A DNA stretch of 64,000 nucleotides from Pseudomonas sp. GM79. GTDB taxonomy: Bacteria; Pseudomonadota; Gammaproteobacteria; Pseudomonadales; Pseudomonadaceae. The position numbers and the translations under genes were made by a program. Numbering within the stretch: position 1 is the stretch's first letter; every line of letters begins with the position of its first letter. The notes beneath the pieces were generated by a model, which was given only the letters and a program-made list of their open reading frames with translations, was not told where the DNA came from and did not search any database. The stretch lies in NCBI RefSeq assembly GCF_000282495.1, contig NZ_AKJE01000076.1:1-64000 (forward strand), read 5' to 3'. This document shows positions 48,160 through 56,797 of the stretch, one piece after another.

Positions 48160-48902
48160 TCAACACGCGCCAAAAGCTGACGCGTTACAGCGGGAGCCTG
48201 GCCGTGGTGCTGGGCGTTCATGCGCTGGCCATTGCGCTGGCGCTGAACTGGACGTCGCGCCCGCCGATCGAGCTGCCGCCGCAAGCGATGATGGTCGAGC
48301 TGGCGCCGGTTCCGGCCCCGCCACCGCCCGCACCGCCAAAGGTGATCACGCCGCCACAGCCACCGGCCCCGGTGGAAGAACTGCCGCTGCCCAAACTTGC
48401 TGAAGCGCCGAAGGCCGAGATCGCCGTACCGAAACCGGTCAAACCCAAGCCCAAGCCTCAACCGCCCAAGCCTGTGGAGAAAAAGCCGGAGCCGCCGAAG
48501 GAGAAACCCTCCGAGGAAAAACCGAGCGACGCGCAACCGACCCAGGCACCGACGGAGAAATCCGCTCAGCCGGCACCCGGCCCATCGCCGGCGCAGCAAG
48601 CGGCCAAGGCCAGTTGGCAAGGCACCCTGCTCGCGCACTTGGCCAAGTACAAAAAGTACCCGGCCAGTGCACAGCAGCGGGGCAAGGAAGGCTTGAACCG
48701 TCTGCGCTTCGTGGTGGATGCCGAAGGGAACGTGTTGTCGTTCGAACTGGTGGGTCGCTCCGGCAACGCCGATCTGGACCGGGCCACCCTGGAAATGATC
48801 CGCCGCGCCCAACCGCTGCCCAAGCCACCGGCCGATATGCTGAACAACGGCTCCATCGAAATCGTTGCGCCGTTCGTTTACTCGCTGGAACGCCGCCGCT
48901 AA
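48156..48902 (+). CDS. tonB: Energy transducer TonB
   Basis: A 248-residue protein: one N-terminal helix (SLAVVLGVHALAIALAL), a long Pro/Lys/Glu-rich spacer that spans the periplasm (about residues 45-140), and a C-terminal TonB domain (LLAHLAKYKKYPASAQQRGK, GLNRLRFVVDAEGNV, AQPLPKPP) that grips the TonB box of outer-membrane receptors. It completes the exbB-exbD-tonB operon for siderophore and other uptake. Confidence 0.96.
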   Translation: MINTRQKLTRYSGSLAVVLGVHALAIALALNWTSRPPIELPPQAMMVELAPVPAPPPPAPPKVITPPQPPAPVEELPLPKLAEAPKAEIAVPKPVKPKPKPQPPKPVEKKPEPPKEKPSEEKPSDAQPTQAPTEKSAQPAPGPSPAQQAAKASWQGTLLAHLAKYKKYPASAQQRGKEGLNRLRFVVDAEGNVLSFELVGRSGNADLDRATLEMIRRAQPLPKPPADMLNNGSIEIVAPFVYSLERRR

Positions 48903-48919
48903 AAGCACCACAGATCCAA

Positions 48920-49010
48920 TGTGGGAGCGGGCTTGCTCGCGAAGAGGCCATCACATTCAACATCTGAGTTGACTGTCACACCGCTTTCGCGAGCAAGCCC
49001 GCTCCCACAG
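48920..49010. repeat. REP inverted pair (GTGGGAGCGGGCTTGC family)
   Basis: TGTGGGAGCGGGCTTGCTCGCG and CGCGAGCAAGCCCGCTCCCACA, about 47 bases apart, just after tonB. Confidence 0.92.
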
Positions 49011-49035
49011 GTTCTTCGGCGGCTACAAAACCTGT

Positions 49036-49059
49036 GAAAGGCACCGAAAGGTGCCTTTT
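49036..49059 (+). terminator. Hairpin terminator after tonB
   Basis: Stem AAAGGCACC / GGTGCCTTT with the stable loop GAAA, followed by a short T-rich run, about 135 bases past tonB. Confidence 0.75.
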
Positions 49060-49177
49060 GCATATCTGGCAACGGCAAACCTGCATTGCCCAGTGTCACT
49101 CAACACACTCAGTCTGATAACGTGCGTCTATCGATTGCAGCCGGTATGCTTGGCCCGCAACTTCATGGACGCTTGCT

Positions 49178-50107
49178 ATGACTCTGACAGAATTACGCTA
49201 CATCGTTACCCTCGCCCAAGAGCAGCACTTCGGCCACGCCGCCGAGCGTTGCCACGTCAGCCAGCCGACCCTGTCGGTGGGCGTGAAAAAGCTTGAAGAC
49301 GAACTCGGTGTGCTGATTTTCGAGCGCAGCAAGAGCGCCGTGCGCCTGACTCCGGTCGGCGAAGGCATTGTCGCCCAGGCACAGAAAGTCCTGGAACAGG
49401 CCCAAGGCATCCGCGAACTGGCCCAGGCCGGCAAGAACCAGCTGACCGCGCCGCTGAAAGTCGGCGCGATCTACACCGTCGGCCCGTACCTGTTTCCGCA
49501 CCTGATTCCACAACTGCACCGGGTCGCCCCGCAGATGCCGTTGTACATCGAAGAAAACTTCACCCACGTGCTGCGCGACAAACTGCGCAACGGCGAGCTC
49601 GACGCGATCATCATCGCCCTGCCGTTCAACGAAGCCGACGTGCTGACCTTGCAGCTCTACGACGAGCCGTTCTACGTGCTGATGCCGGCCCAGCATGCGT
49701 GGACGCAAAAAGAATCCATCGACGCCGCCCTGCTCAACGACAAGAGCCTGCTGCTGCTCGGCGAAGGCCACTGCTTCCGCGATCAAGTACTGGAAGCCTG
49801 CCCGACCCTGACCAAAGGCAACGACGGCGCCAAGCACACCACGGTGGAATCCAGCTCGCTGGAAACCATCCGCCACATGGTCGCATCGGGCCTGGGCATT
49901 TCGATCCTGCCGCTATCGGCGGTGGACAGCCACCACTACGCCCCAGGCGTGATCGAAGTGCGCCCACTGAGCGCGCCCGTGCCGTTTCGCACCGTGGCCA
50001 TCGCCTGGCGCGCGAGCTTTCCGCGGCCGAAGGCGATTGAAATCCTCGCCGACTCCATTCGCCTGTGCTCGGTGGCCAAGCCGCCAGCGCCGGTGGTGGC
50101 CGGTTAA
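49178..50107 (+). CDS. oxyR: Hydrogen-peroxide-sensing regulator OxyR
   Basis: A 309-residue LysR regulator. The winged helix is FGHAAERCHVSQPTLSVGVK (about residues 18-37). The redox pair lies in GEGHCFRDQVLEACP (about residues 194-208), where the two cysteines correspond to E. coli C199 and C208. Peroxide oxidises them to a disulfide and activates catalase, Ahp and thioredoxin genes. recG begins ten bases after the stop codon, as in other Pseudomonas. Confidence 0.97.
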   Translation: MTLTELRYIVTLAQEQHFGHAAERCHVSQPTLSVGVKKLEDELGVLIFERSKSAVRLTPVGEGIVAQAQKVLEQAQGIRELAQAGKNQLTAPLKVGAIYTVGPYLFPHLIPQLHRVAPQMPLYIEENFTHVLRDKLRNGELDAIIIALPFNEADVLTLQLYDEPFYVLMPAQHAWTQKESIDAALLNDKSLLLLGEGHCFRDQVLEACPTLTKGNDGAKHTTVESSSLETIRHMVASGLGISILPLSAVDSHHYAPGVIEVRPLSAPVPFRTVAIAWRASFPRPKAIEILADSIRLCSVAKPPAPVVAG

Positions 50108-50116
50108 GTCGCTGCC

Positions 50117-52192
50117 ATGACCGAGTTGTCGCACGTGTCGGTGACGGCACTCAAGGGTGTCGGCGAAGCCATGGCCGAGAAACTGGCCAAGGTCGGCCTG
50201 GAGAACCTCCAGGACGTGCTGTTCCACCTGCCGCTGCGTTATCAGGACCGCACCCGTGTGGTCCCGATCGGCCATTTGCGACCTGGGCAAGACGCCGTGA
50301 TCGAAGGCACCGTCAGCGGTGCCGACGTGGTCATGGGCCGGCGCCGCAGCCTTGTGGTGCGTCTGCAGGACGGCACCGGCGGGCTCAGCTTGCGCTTCTA
50401 CCATTTCAGCAACGCCCAGAAAGAAGGTCTCAAACGCGGCACGCGCATTCGCTGCTACGGCGAAGCGCGGCCCGGTGCCTCGGGACTGGAGATCTACCAC
50501 CCGGAATACCGCGCCATCACCGGCGACGAGCCGCCGCCGGTGGATGAAACCCTGACCCCGGTCTACCCGCTCACCGAAGGCCTGACCCAACAGCGTTTGC
50601 GCCAGTTGTGCATGCAAACCCTGACCCTGCTCGGCCCCAGCAGCCTGCCCGACTGGCTGCCGACCGAACTGGCCCGGGACTATCAACTGGCGCCGTTGGC
50701 CGATGCGATCCGTTACCTGCATCACCCGCCCGCCGATGCCGATGTCGACGAACTCGCCCTCGGTCATCACTGGGCGCAACACCGTTTGGCCTTCGAAGAG
50801 CTGTTGACCCATCAACTGTCCCAGCAGCGCCTGCGCGAGAGCATGCGTGCCCTGCGCGCGCCGTCGATGCCAAAAGCCACCAAGCTGCCACAACAGTATT
50901 TGGCCAACCTCGGCTTCACCCCAACGGGCGCCCAACAACGGGTCGGCAACGAAATCGCTTACGACCTCAGTCAGCACGAGCCGATGTTGCGGCTGATTCA
51001 GGGCGACGTCGGCGCCGGCAAAACCGTGGTCGCTGCCCTCGCCGCACTGCAAGCGCTGGAGGCCGGGTATCAAGTCGCATTAATGGCGCCCACAGAAATT
51101 CTCGCTGAGCAGCATTTCATCACCTTCAAGCGCTGGCTCGAACCGCTGGGCATCGAAGTCGCGTGGCTGGCCGGCAAGCTCAAGGGCAAAAACCGCGTGG
51201 CCGCGCTGGAGCAAATCGCCAACGGCACGCCAATGGTGGTCGGCACCCACGCGTTGTTTCAGGAAGAGGTGCAGTTCAAGAACCTGGCACTGGCGATCAT
51301 CGACGAACAACATCGCTTCGGCGTGCAGCAGCGCCTGGCATTGCGACAGAAAGGCGTCGGCGGGCGGATGTGTCCGCACCAGTTGATCATGACCGCCACG
51401 CCGATCCCCCGGACGCTGGCCATGAGCGCCTACGCCGACCTCGACACCTCGATCCTCGACGAACTGCCGCCCGGCCGTACCCCGGTGAACACCGTGCTGG
51501 TCACCGACACCCGTCGCGTCGAAGTGATCGAGCGCGTGCGCGGCGCTTGTGCCGAAGGGCGTCAGGCTTATTGGGTATGCACGCTGATCGAAGAGTCGGA
51601 AGAGCTGACCTGCCAGGCCGCCGAAACCACTTATGAAGACCTCACCGCCGCCCTCGGCGAGTTGAAAGTCGGCTTGATCCACGGTCGCATGAAGCCCGCC
51701 GAGAAAGCTGCGGTGATGGCCGAGTTCAAGGCCGGCAACCTGCAACTGCTGGTCGCCACTACCGTGATCGAAGTCGGCGTGGACGTGCCCAACGCCAGCC
51801 TGATGATCATCGAAAACCCCGAACGCCTCGGCCTCGCGCAGCTGCACCAACTGCGTGGCCGTGTCGGTCGGGGCAGCGCCGTCAGCCATTGCGTGCTGCT
51901 TTACCATCCGCCGCTGTCGCAGATCGGCCGTCAGCGCCTGGGCATCATGCGCGAAACCAACGACGGTTTCGTCATCGCCGAAAAAGACCTCGAACTGCGC
52001 GGCCCCGGCGAAATGCTCGGCACACGGCAGACCGGTCTGCTGCAATTCAAGGTCGCCGACCTGATGCGCGACGCCGACTTACTGCCCGCCGTACGCGACG
52101 CCGCTCAGGCTTTGCTCGAGCGCTGGCCGGATCACGTCAGCCCGCTGCTCGACCGCTGGCTACGCCATGGGCAGCAATACGGCCAAGTGTGA
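50117..52192 (+). CDS. recG: ATP-dependent DNA helicase RecG
   Basis: A 691-residue branch-migrating helicase acting on stalled forks and Holliday junctions. The N-terminal wedge/OB domain is followed by Walker A GDVGAGKTVVA (about residues 296-306), DEQHRFG (DExH box), TATPIPRTLAM and the C-terminal TRG-motif region (LHQLRGRVGRG). It follows oxyR closely. Confidence 0.97.
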   Translation: MTELSHVSVTALKGVGEAMAEKLAKVGLENLQDVLFHLPLRYQDRTRVVPIGHLRPGQDAVIEGTVSGADVVMGRRRSLVVRLQDGTGGLSLRFYHFSNAQKEGLKRGTRIRCYGEARPGASGLEIYHPEYRAITGDEPPPVDETLTPVYPLTEGLTQQRLRQLCMQTLTLLGPSSLPDWLPTELARDYQLAPLADAIRYLHHPPADADVDELALGHHWAQHRLAFEELLTHQLSQQRLRESMRALRAPSMPKATKLPQQYLANLGFTPTGAQQRVGNEIAYDLSQHEPMLRLIQGDVGAGKTVVAALAALQALEAGYQVALMAPTEILAEQHFITFKRWLEPLGIEVAWLAGKLKGKNRVAALEQIANGTPMVVGTHALFQEEVQFKNLALAIIDEQHRFGVQQRLALRQKGVGGRMCPHQLIMTATPIPRTLAMSAYADLDTSILDELPPGRTPVNTVLVTDTRRVEVIERVRGACAEGRQAYWVCTLIEESEELTCQAAETTYEDLTAALGELKVGLIHGRMKPAEKAAVMAEFKAGNLQLLVATTVIEVGVDVPNASLMIIENPERLGLAQLHQLRGRVGRGSAVSHCVLLYHPPLSQIGRQRLGIMRETNDGFVIAEKDLELRGPGEMLGTRQTGLLQFKVADLMRDADLLPAVRDAAQALLERWPDHVSPLLDRWLRHGQQYGQV

Positions 52193-52270
52193 GCACTGTC
52201 GCAGTTTCTGGACCCTGGCGTTAATCAAGCTGGTTATACTCCTGCAATTGTTTGCAAACGGATACAGACC

Positions 52271-53671
52271 ATGACAGAAGCTGCCCTCGCCCCCGAAACC
52301 CCGCACGCTCCGTCTGTTATTCGGCTGCTGCTCGGCAAGCTGGGCATCGCCTACGAAGAAGTCCTCGACCATCACGGCCTGAACGCCGCGCGTAAAGTGC
52401 AGGCGGTTCTGCTGGACGATGCCGTCGGCGCGCTCATGGTGCTTTTTCCCCAGAGCCAATTGCTGGACCTCAACCGCCTCGCCGAACTCACCGGTCGCCG
52501 GTTGACCGCTGTATCCACCGAACGCCTGGTAAAAATGCTCGGCAAACACAGCCTGAGCCTGCTGCCCGGCCTGCCGGCGCTCACCAGTTCGCCGTGCCTG
52601 TATGAAGAAAGCCTGCTGCGCGAACCGACGTTGCTGATCAACTCGGGCGAGCCGGGCGTGCTGCTGGAAATCTCCAGCGACGATTTCAAAACCATGCTGA
52701 CCAAGGCCAGCGCCGGCAATTTCGGCGAAGCCGTGAACCGCATCCGCCCGAACCTCGACCGCCCTGATGATGACCGCGAGGAAATCACCCAGGCCGTGCA
52801 AGCGTTCACCGCGCGACGCATCCAGCAGCGTCTGGAAGAGACCATCGAGATTCCGCCGCTGGCCGAAACCGCGCAGAAAATCATCAAACTGCGCGTCGAC
52901 CCCAACGCCACCATCGACGACATCACCGGCGTAGTGGAAACAGACCCGGCCCTGGCTGCACAAGTCGTCAGCTGGGCTGCGTCACCGTACTACGCCTCGC
53001 CGGGCAAGATTCGTTCAGTAGAAGACGCCATCGTCCGAGTGCTGGGTTTCGACCTGGTGATCAACCTGGCGCTGGGCCTGGCCCTGGGCAAAACCCTGAG
53101 CCTGCCCAAAGACCATCCGCAACACACCACGCCGTACTGGCAGCAATCGATCTACACCGCCGCCGTCATCGAAGGCCTGACCCGCGCCATGCCCCGCGCC
53201 CAGCGCCCGGAAGCCGGCCTGACCTACCTCGCCGGCCTGCTGCACAACTTCGGTTACTTGCTGCTGGCCCACGTATTCCCGCCGCACTTCTCGCTGATCT
53301 GCCGCCACCTGGAAGTCAACCCGCACCTGTGCCACAGCTACGTGGAACAACACCTGCTGGGCATCAGCCGCGAACAGATCGGCTCATGGCTGATGCGCTT
53401 CTGGGACATGCCCGACGAACTGGCCACCGCCCTGCGCTTCCAGCACGACCCAAGCTACGACGGCGACTACGCCGAATACCCGAACCTCGTCTGCCTGGCC
53501 GTACGTTTGCTGCGCAGCCGCGGCATCGGCTCCGGCCCGGATGAAGACATTCCCGACGCATTGCTGGAACGCGTCGGCCTGACCCGCGACAAAGCCAACG
53601 ACGTGGTCAGCAAAGTGCTTGAGGCTGAAGTGCTGCTGCGCGAACTGGCTTCGCAATTCAGCCAGGCCTGA
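52271..53671 (+). CDS. YbaK/HDOD two-domain signalling protein
   Basis: A 466-residue protein. The first ~150 residues resemble YbaK/ProX aminoacyl-tRNA editing domains (IRLLLGKLGIAYEEVLDHHG, ARKVQAVLLDD); the second part is an HDOD domain (IEIPPLAETAQKIIKLRVDP, VETDPALAAQVVSWAASPYY, YLAGLLHNFGYLLLAHVFPP). HDOD proteins are linked to signalling and c-di-GMP or stress control, but catalytic residues are usually missing. This fusion is widespread in Pseudomonas; its function is unknown. Confidence 0.85.
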   Translation: MTEAALAPETPHAPSVIRLLLGKLGIAYEEVLDHHGLNAARKVQAVLLDDAVGALMVLFPQSQLLDLNRLAELTGRRLTAVSTERLVKMLGKHSLSLLPGLPALTSSPCLYEESLLREPTLLINSGEPGVLLEISSDDFKTMLTKASAGNFGEAVNRIRPNLDRPDDDREEITQAVQAFTARRIQQRLEETIEIPPLAETAQKIIKLRVDPNATIDDITGVVETDPALAAQVVSWAASPYYASPGKIRSVEDAIVRVLGFDLVINLALGLALGKTLSLPKDHPQHTTPYWQQSIYTAAVIEGLTRAMPRAQRPEAGLTYLAGLLHNFGYLLLAHVFPPHFSLICRHLEVNPHLCHSYVEQHLLGISREQIGSWLMRFWDMPDELATALRFQHDPSYDGDYAEYPNLVCLAVRLLRSRGIGSGPDEDIPDALLERVGLTRDKANDVVSKVLEAEVLLRELASQFSQA

Positions 53672-53674
53672 AAG

Positions 53675-53740
53675 CATCGCGGGCAAGCCCACTCCCACAG
53701 GATTTACGCGATCCCTGTGGGAGCGGGCTTGCCCGCGATG
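53675..53740. repeat. Short REP inverted pair, CGCGGGCAAGCCC variant
   Basis: CATCGCGGGCAAGCCCACTCC and its reverse complement with GTGGGAGCGGGCTTGCCCGCG, only 14 bases apart. The GCCCGCGATG end marks a variant subfamily of REP. Confidence 0.9.
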
Positions 53741-53775
53741 AATCCCCCGCCGATCTACCTGAATCACCACAACCC

Positions 53776-53907
53776 TGTGGCGAGGGAGCTTGCTCCCGCT
53801 CGACTGCGCAGCCGTCGCAAACCAGCCAACTCGGTATACCTGATAAAACCCAGTCTCAGATCTCAGGGCCGCTTCGCAGCCCAGCGGGAGCAAGCTCCCT
53901 CGCCACA
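53776..53907. repeat. Inverted repeat, GTGGCGAGGGAGCTTGCTCCC family
   Basis: TGTGGCGAGGGAGCTTGCTCCCG and its reverse complement, about 85 bases apart, next to another REP pair, between the convergent HDOD and SCP2-like genes. Confidence 0.9.
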
Positions 53908-53932
53908 AAAGCCCTTTGACCAAAGACCTGCG

Positions 53933-54316
53933 TCAGGCCTTAGCCTTAGCCTTCCTAGGCTTCAAATACTTGGTCAACCCCTGAAACCAGATCACCAACG
54001 CCGGATTCCCCTTGATCTGAATCGACTTGTCCTGAATCCCGGTCATAAACGCCAACTGCTTGTTCTTCGCCTGCATCGTGGCAAAGCCATACGCCGCGTC
54101 TTTAAAGGCAATCGCAAACGCAGGCTCGGCATACACGCCGGACTTGCTGGTAATGCGCTGATCCTTCACAAAGAAATGCCGCGCTACCTTCCCGTCCAGG
54201 GTCTGTAGCTGGAACACCAATGCCTTGTCACCCAACTGCTGCTGAAACGCAGGATTAGTCCGACTGGCCTTACCCATCAACAAACCCAGCATCCACAGAA
54301 GAAAACGAAATTTCAT
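53933..54316 (-). CDS. Small SCP2-like sterol-carrier-fold protein
   Basis: A 127-residue protein with a hydrophobic N-terminus (FRFLLWMLGLLMGKA), then a small alpha/beta domain (KALVFQLQTLDGKVARHFFV, PAFAIAFKDAAYGFATM, GNPALVIWFQGL) resembling the SCP2 sterol-binding fold. The C-terminus is very basic (KYLKPRKAKAKA). The start is ATG 54316, with GAGG upstream. A lipid- or acyl-binding role is a guess. Confidence 0.6.
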   Translation of the reverse strand: MKFRFLLWMLGLLMGKASRTNPAFQQQLGDKALVFQLQTLDGKVARHFFVKDQRITSKSGVYAEPAFAIAFKDAAYGFATMQAKNKQLAFMTGIQDKSIQIKGNPALVIWFQGLTKYLKPRKAKAKA

Positions 54317-54460
54317 GCGCACAGCCTCAAAGAAGAAATGAACGGCTGGCGCAGTGTAGCGGCTTCAAGCCAGAACGCCACCGTCGGGTTGCGTTAGAAG
54401 AAGATGAACCGCTTTTCCCGCATGATGACCGCCAAGTCACGCTTTCCCCGCCTCCACCTT

Positions 54461-54511
54461 GATCGTTCCCATGCTCCCGCGTGGGAATGCATCCGTGACG
54501 CTCCGCGTCAC
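54461..54511. repeat. Palindromic repeat GATCGTTCCC...GTGGGAATGC...GTGACGCT
   Basis: Two small adjacent palindromes: GTTCCCATGCTCCCGCGTGGGAA and GTGACGCTCCGCGTCAC. They make up a known intergenic element style of the fluorescens group. It sits in the 587-bp non-coding gap 54317-54903, which also holds a single TGTAGGAGCTGCCGAAAGCTG arm (54548-54588). Confidence 0.75.
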
Positions 54512-54547
54512 ACCCAACACCCGCCCTACACCTGAAGAAACACATTC

Positions 54548-54588
54548 CTGTAGGAGCTGCCGAAAGCTGCGATCTTTTGATCTTGATG
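54548..54588. repeat. Single arm of the TGTAGGAGCTGCCGAAGGCTG family
   Basis: One unpaired copy of the element whose full inverted pair is at 33638-33730, with a single base change (AAAGCTG for AAGGCTG). Confidence 0.75.
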
Positions 54589-54673
54589 CCCTCAAACTTC
54601 TCGGACATTTCCTTCAAAACGCCGGGCTGTCCATGAACTAGGCAGCTTGGCCCCTCATCGATAACCTCTGTTC

Positions 54674-54847
54674 GTCACCGCAAAATCGGTGACTCGGACG
54701 TGCAAGTCCAGAATCGGCACACAATCGGTTATGGCTATTCATCGAGCGTTTTCTTATGCTCGCGAATCGTTATGGCGGCTGTGTATGGGAGACCTTCGGG
54801 TTTGCCGGTTTGCCGATTCCGGTCTTGCACACCTATACACAGCTGCC
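54674..54847 (+). promoter_or_regulatory. Highly structured leader upstream of the DUF6124 gene
   Basis: Three consecutive hairpins can be drawn: GTCACCG/CGGTGAC (54674-54693), CGAGC/GCTCG (54743-54762), and a long 13-bp stem GGCGGCTGTGTAT / ATACACAGCTGCC (54774-54847, one G-U pair) enclosing GACC/GGTC and CCGG/CCGG. The region ends 56 bases before the ATG at 54904. It contains an open frame in the coding direction, but the palindromic design argues for RNA function. It may be a regulatory leader or a separate small RNA. Confidence 0.5.
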
Positions 54848-54903
54848 ACCTCATTCGAAGCGCAAGCGAAACGGTGTTAGCTCCTAATATCGGTACTACT
54901 CAA

Positions 54904-55284
54904 ATGATCAAGCCAACACCGAATCCCCCAGAAAACCCAGCTACATCCCCTTACGAATCCTTCGATTCCAGAAAACTCCACGAAGCTGCCGAACGCGCCC
55001 TTGACCACCATTTCGCCCCGCCACCCAACGAAAAACCCAAGCGCAAAGGCAAACTCTTCACCGTCTCCCCCGACATCGACACCGAAGCCCTCCTGGCCAA
55101 CGCCTCAGAAGACCTGCTGTCCATCAGCGCCATCGCCGCCAACCTGGCCGACGACGTGGACGGTACACGGCGCTCCTTAGCCTTGGCGCTCAGCAGATTG
55201 GCGGATGGGGTCCGGTTATTGGTGGAGCGAGCGCTGGATCATATTGATTCGCCGAATCCGGCGGAGTATCGGGCGAAGGGGTAG
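54904..55284 (+). CDS. DUF6124-family protein
   Basis: A 126-residue hydrophilic protein starting MIKPTPNPPENPATSPYESF, with DSRKLHEAAERALDHHF and the middle segment FTVSPDIDTEALLANASEDL. This pattern (ERALDHY/H then VAPDxDTETLLA) is the signature of a Pseudomonas-restricted family, now DUF6124 (earlier grouped with DUF3077). The function is unknown, and several paralogues per genome are normal. The open frame continues upstream to 54700 across the structured leader; ATG 54904 is the family start. A terminator follows. Confidence 0.85.
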   Translation: MIKPTPNPPENPATSPYESFDSRKLHEAAERALDHHFAPPPNEKPKRKGKLFTVSPDIDTEALLANASEDLLSISAIAANLADDVDGTRRSLALALSRLADGVRLLVERALDHIDSPNPAEYRAKG

Positions 55285-55294
55285 CAAAAAATAC

Positions 55295-55321
55295 GAAGGG
55301 GACTTAACGTCCCCTTCTTTC
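55295..55321 (+). terminator. Terminator of the DUF6124 gene
   Basis: GAAGGGGAC / GTCCCCTTC with loop TTAAC and a short TTTC run, 11 bases past the stop codon. It also faces the 3' end of the convergent gene at 55358. Confidence 0.85.
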
Positions 55322-55357
55322 ATTCAAAATGCATTGGTCACGTCTGCGCTCGGAGCT

Positions 55358-56734
55358 TTAAATACAGTGACTTGCCTTGATCGATTCTGTGCCTTGTGAT
55401 TCCAAGCGCTTCACGTTGTTGATACCCGCCTGGTCACCTTTGCCGGCAGACAATTGATAACAGGCCAACGCTCGAGACATATCTTTGGTTCCTAGGTCGC
55501 CACTCTCAAAAGAGGAAGCCAGAGAGTTGAGCGCATTCGTAGAACCCATGGAAACCGCGCGAATAAGCTCCTTTTCTGCCTGTTCGGGGTGCTGGCAAGG
55601 GCCGTCATAATCGGTGGAATTACCAGTACAGTAAAACATGGAAAGACTCAGCGCCCCGTCCGGCAGCGTCGTTGCTGCGGCCTTAAACAATGCCTCAAGC
55701 TTGCTGGTTTCCAATTGAGGTGCCATCTGCGAAAGACTCAAACTTGCAGCCGACAGACTCGCCCGTGGATCGCCCGACTCTGCAGCACATACGTAATTTT
55801 CCAAGGATGCTTCATACAGCTCCTTAGTCAACCGGTATTGTTCAAGTGCCCCTAAACCACCCAAACCCTCTGCGCGTTGATAACAGAAGTTCTCGGCGCG
55901 GCTCATTCCGGGTCTACCGGGTGCGACAAGCTCCTTCTCACTGATCGACCAATCCTCAATCCCCACCAGCGACCAGCACGACTTTTTAGCAAAGTTAAAA
56001 ATCTTGATGTTGCTGTTACCGGCTCGTTTATCCACAACGTTCATGTGAGTGTCGTCGACCGTTTCGATCTCAACCCCTTCAGTCTTGCCCTCCATCGCGG
56101 CCATCAACGGAAACGCCAAACTGGAGCCAGTCTCCGCAGTAATTTGCGGTTCAAATCGACCTGGATCCGAGGTCCGCTTCAACACCAATATTTTCACCGC
56201 CAGTGCGGTTAGGCGCTTCTGGGACTCCGCATTGGCGGAAAACGCTGGCAGAAACTGCGCGAAGTCTGAGGATGGACATGATCCACGCCCAATCACTGAG
56301 CCACTCCCATTGTCGGACGCAATGTTGTCCAGGAAGGCAGAGCGATCGCGACTCATACTCGCAACGCAATTGTTCACGGCTGTCACATACGCAGACGAGC
56401 CAGGCTCTGCTTCAAACGCATCGAGTAGGCAGTCTGTATCACGCAATTTGATCCAGGCCCGTTGAGACTCTTTAACCTTCGCCATATAGCCAGCAGCGAC
56501 AACGGGATCAGTCCGGTTGCCGCCCTCAAGCCGCACCATGAGTTGCTGATAGCTGATATTTAACTGCAAATCAGCAGCTGACTTCGAACTTACGGAGCAT
56601 CTCTCACCCTGAGAACTCGTAGTTATTTTGTCACAAGCGTCCTGCGCAAATACAACTTGTGCCAGCGAAGAAAAAATAACAACTAGCGTACAAAACGCGA
56701 TCATAGAAAAGCGATCAGTCATTGAACATGTCAT
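55358..56734 (-). CDS. Exported LprI-like/Sel1-like fusion protein of the VgrG cluster
   Basis: A 458-residue exported protein (signal IAFCTLVVIFSSLAQVVFAQ). The first part (about residues 30-150) is LprI/DUF1311-like with its cysteine pattern (CSVSSKSAADLQLNISYQQL, RAWIKLRDTDCLL). The second part is a close match to the Sel1-like protein at 62485, from SSDFAQFLPAFSANAESQ to IKASHC. LprI proteins are lysozyme inhibitors, so the gene plausibly protects the producer's own wall. The start is ATG 56734 after GGGAGG; ATG 56761 is a longer option. It is the last gene of the minus-strand cluster. Confidence 0.65.
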   Translation of the reverse strand: MTCSMTDRFSMIAFCTLVVIFSSLAQVVFAQDACDKITTSSQGERCSVSSKSAADLQLNISYQQLMVRLEGGNRTDPVVAAGYMAKVKESQRAWIKLRDTDCLLDAFEAEPGSSAYVTAVNNCVASMSRDRSAFLDNIASDNGSGSVIGRGSCPSSDFAQFLPAFSANAESQKRLTALAVKILVLKRTSDPGRFEPQITAETGSSLAFPLMAAMEGKTEGVEIETVDDTHMNVVDKRAGNSNIKIFNFAKKSCWSLVGIEDWSISEKELVAPGRPGMSRAENFCYQRAEGLGGLGALEQYRLTKELYEASLENYVCAAESGDPRASLSAASLSLSQMAPQLETSKLEALFKAAATTLPDGALSLSMFYCTGNSTDYDGPCQHPEQAEKELIRAVSMGSTNALNSLASSFESGDLGTKDMSRALACYQLSAGKGDQAGINNVKRLESQGTESIKASHCI

Positions 56735-56797
56735 ATAAGCCATAACCTCCCATAGAAACATCTACATCCCACTTCATCGCCGATGAAAAATTCACAC

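Noticed and set aside
54640-54760. Possible tRNA near the GTCACCG hairpin
   Set aside because: No acceptor stem, no T-arm consensus and no CCA could be fitted.
54700-54903. Extension of the DUF6124 protein through the structured leader
   Set aside because: The DUF6124 family start is at 54904 and the upstream frame is made of hairpin arms.
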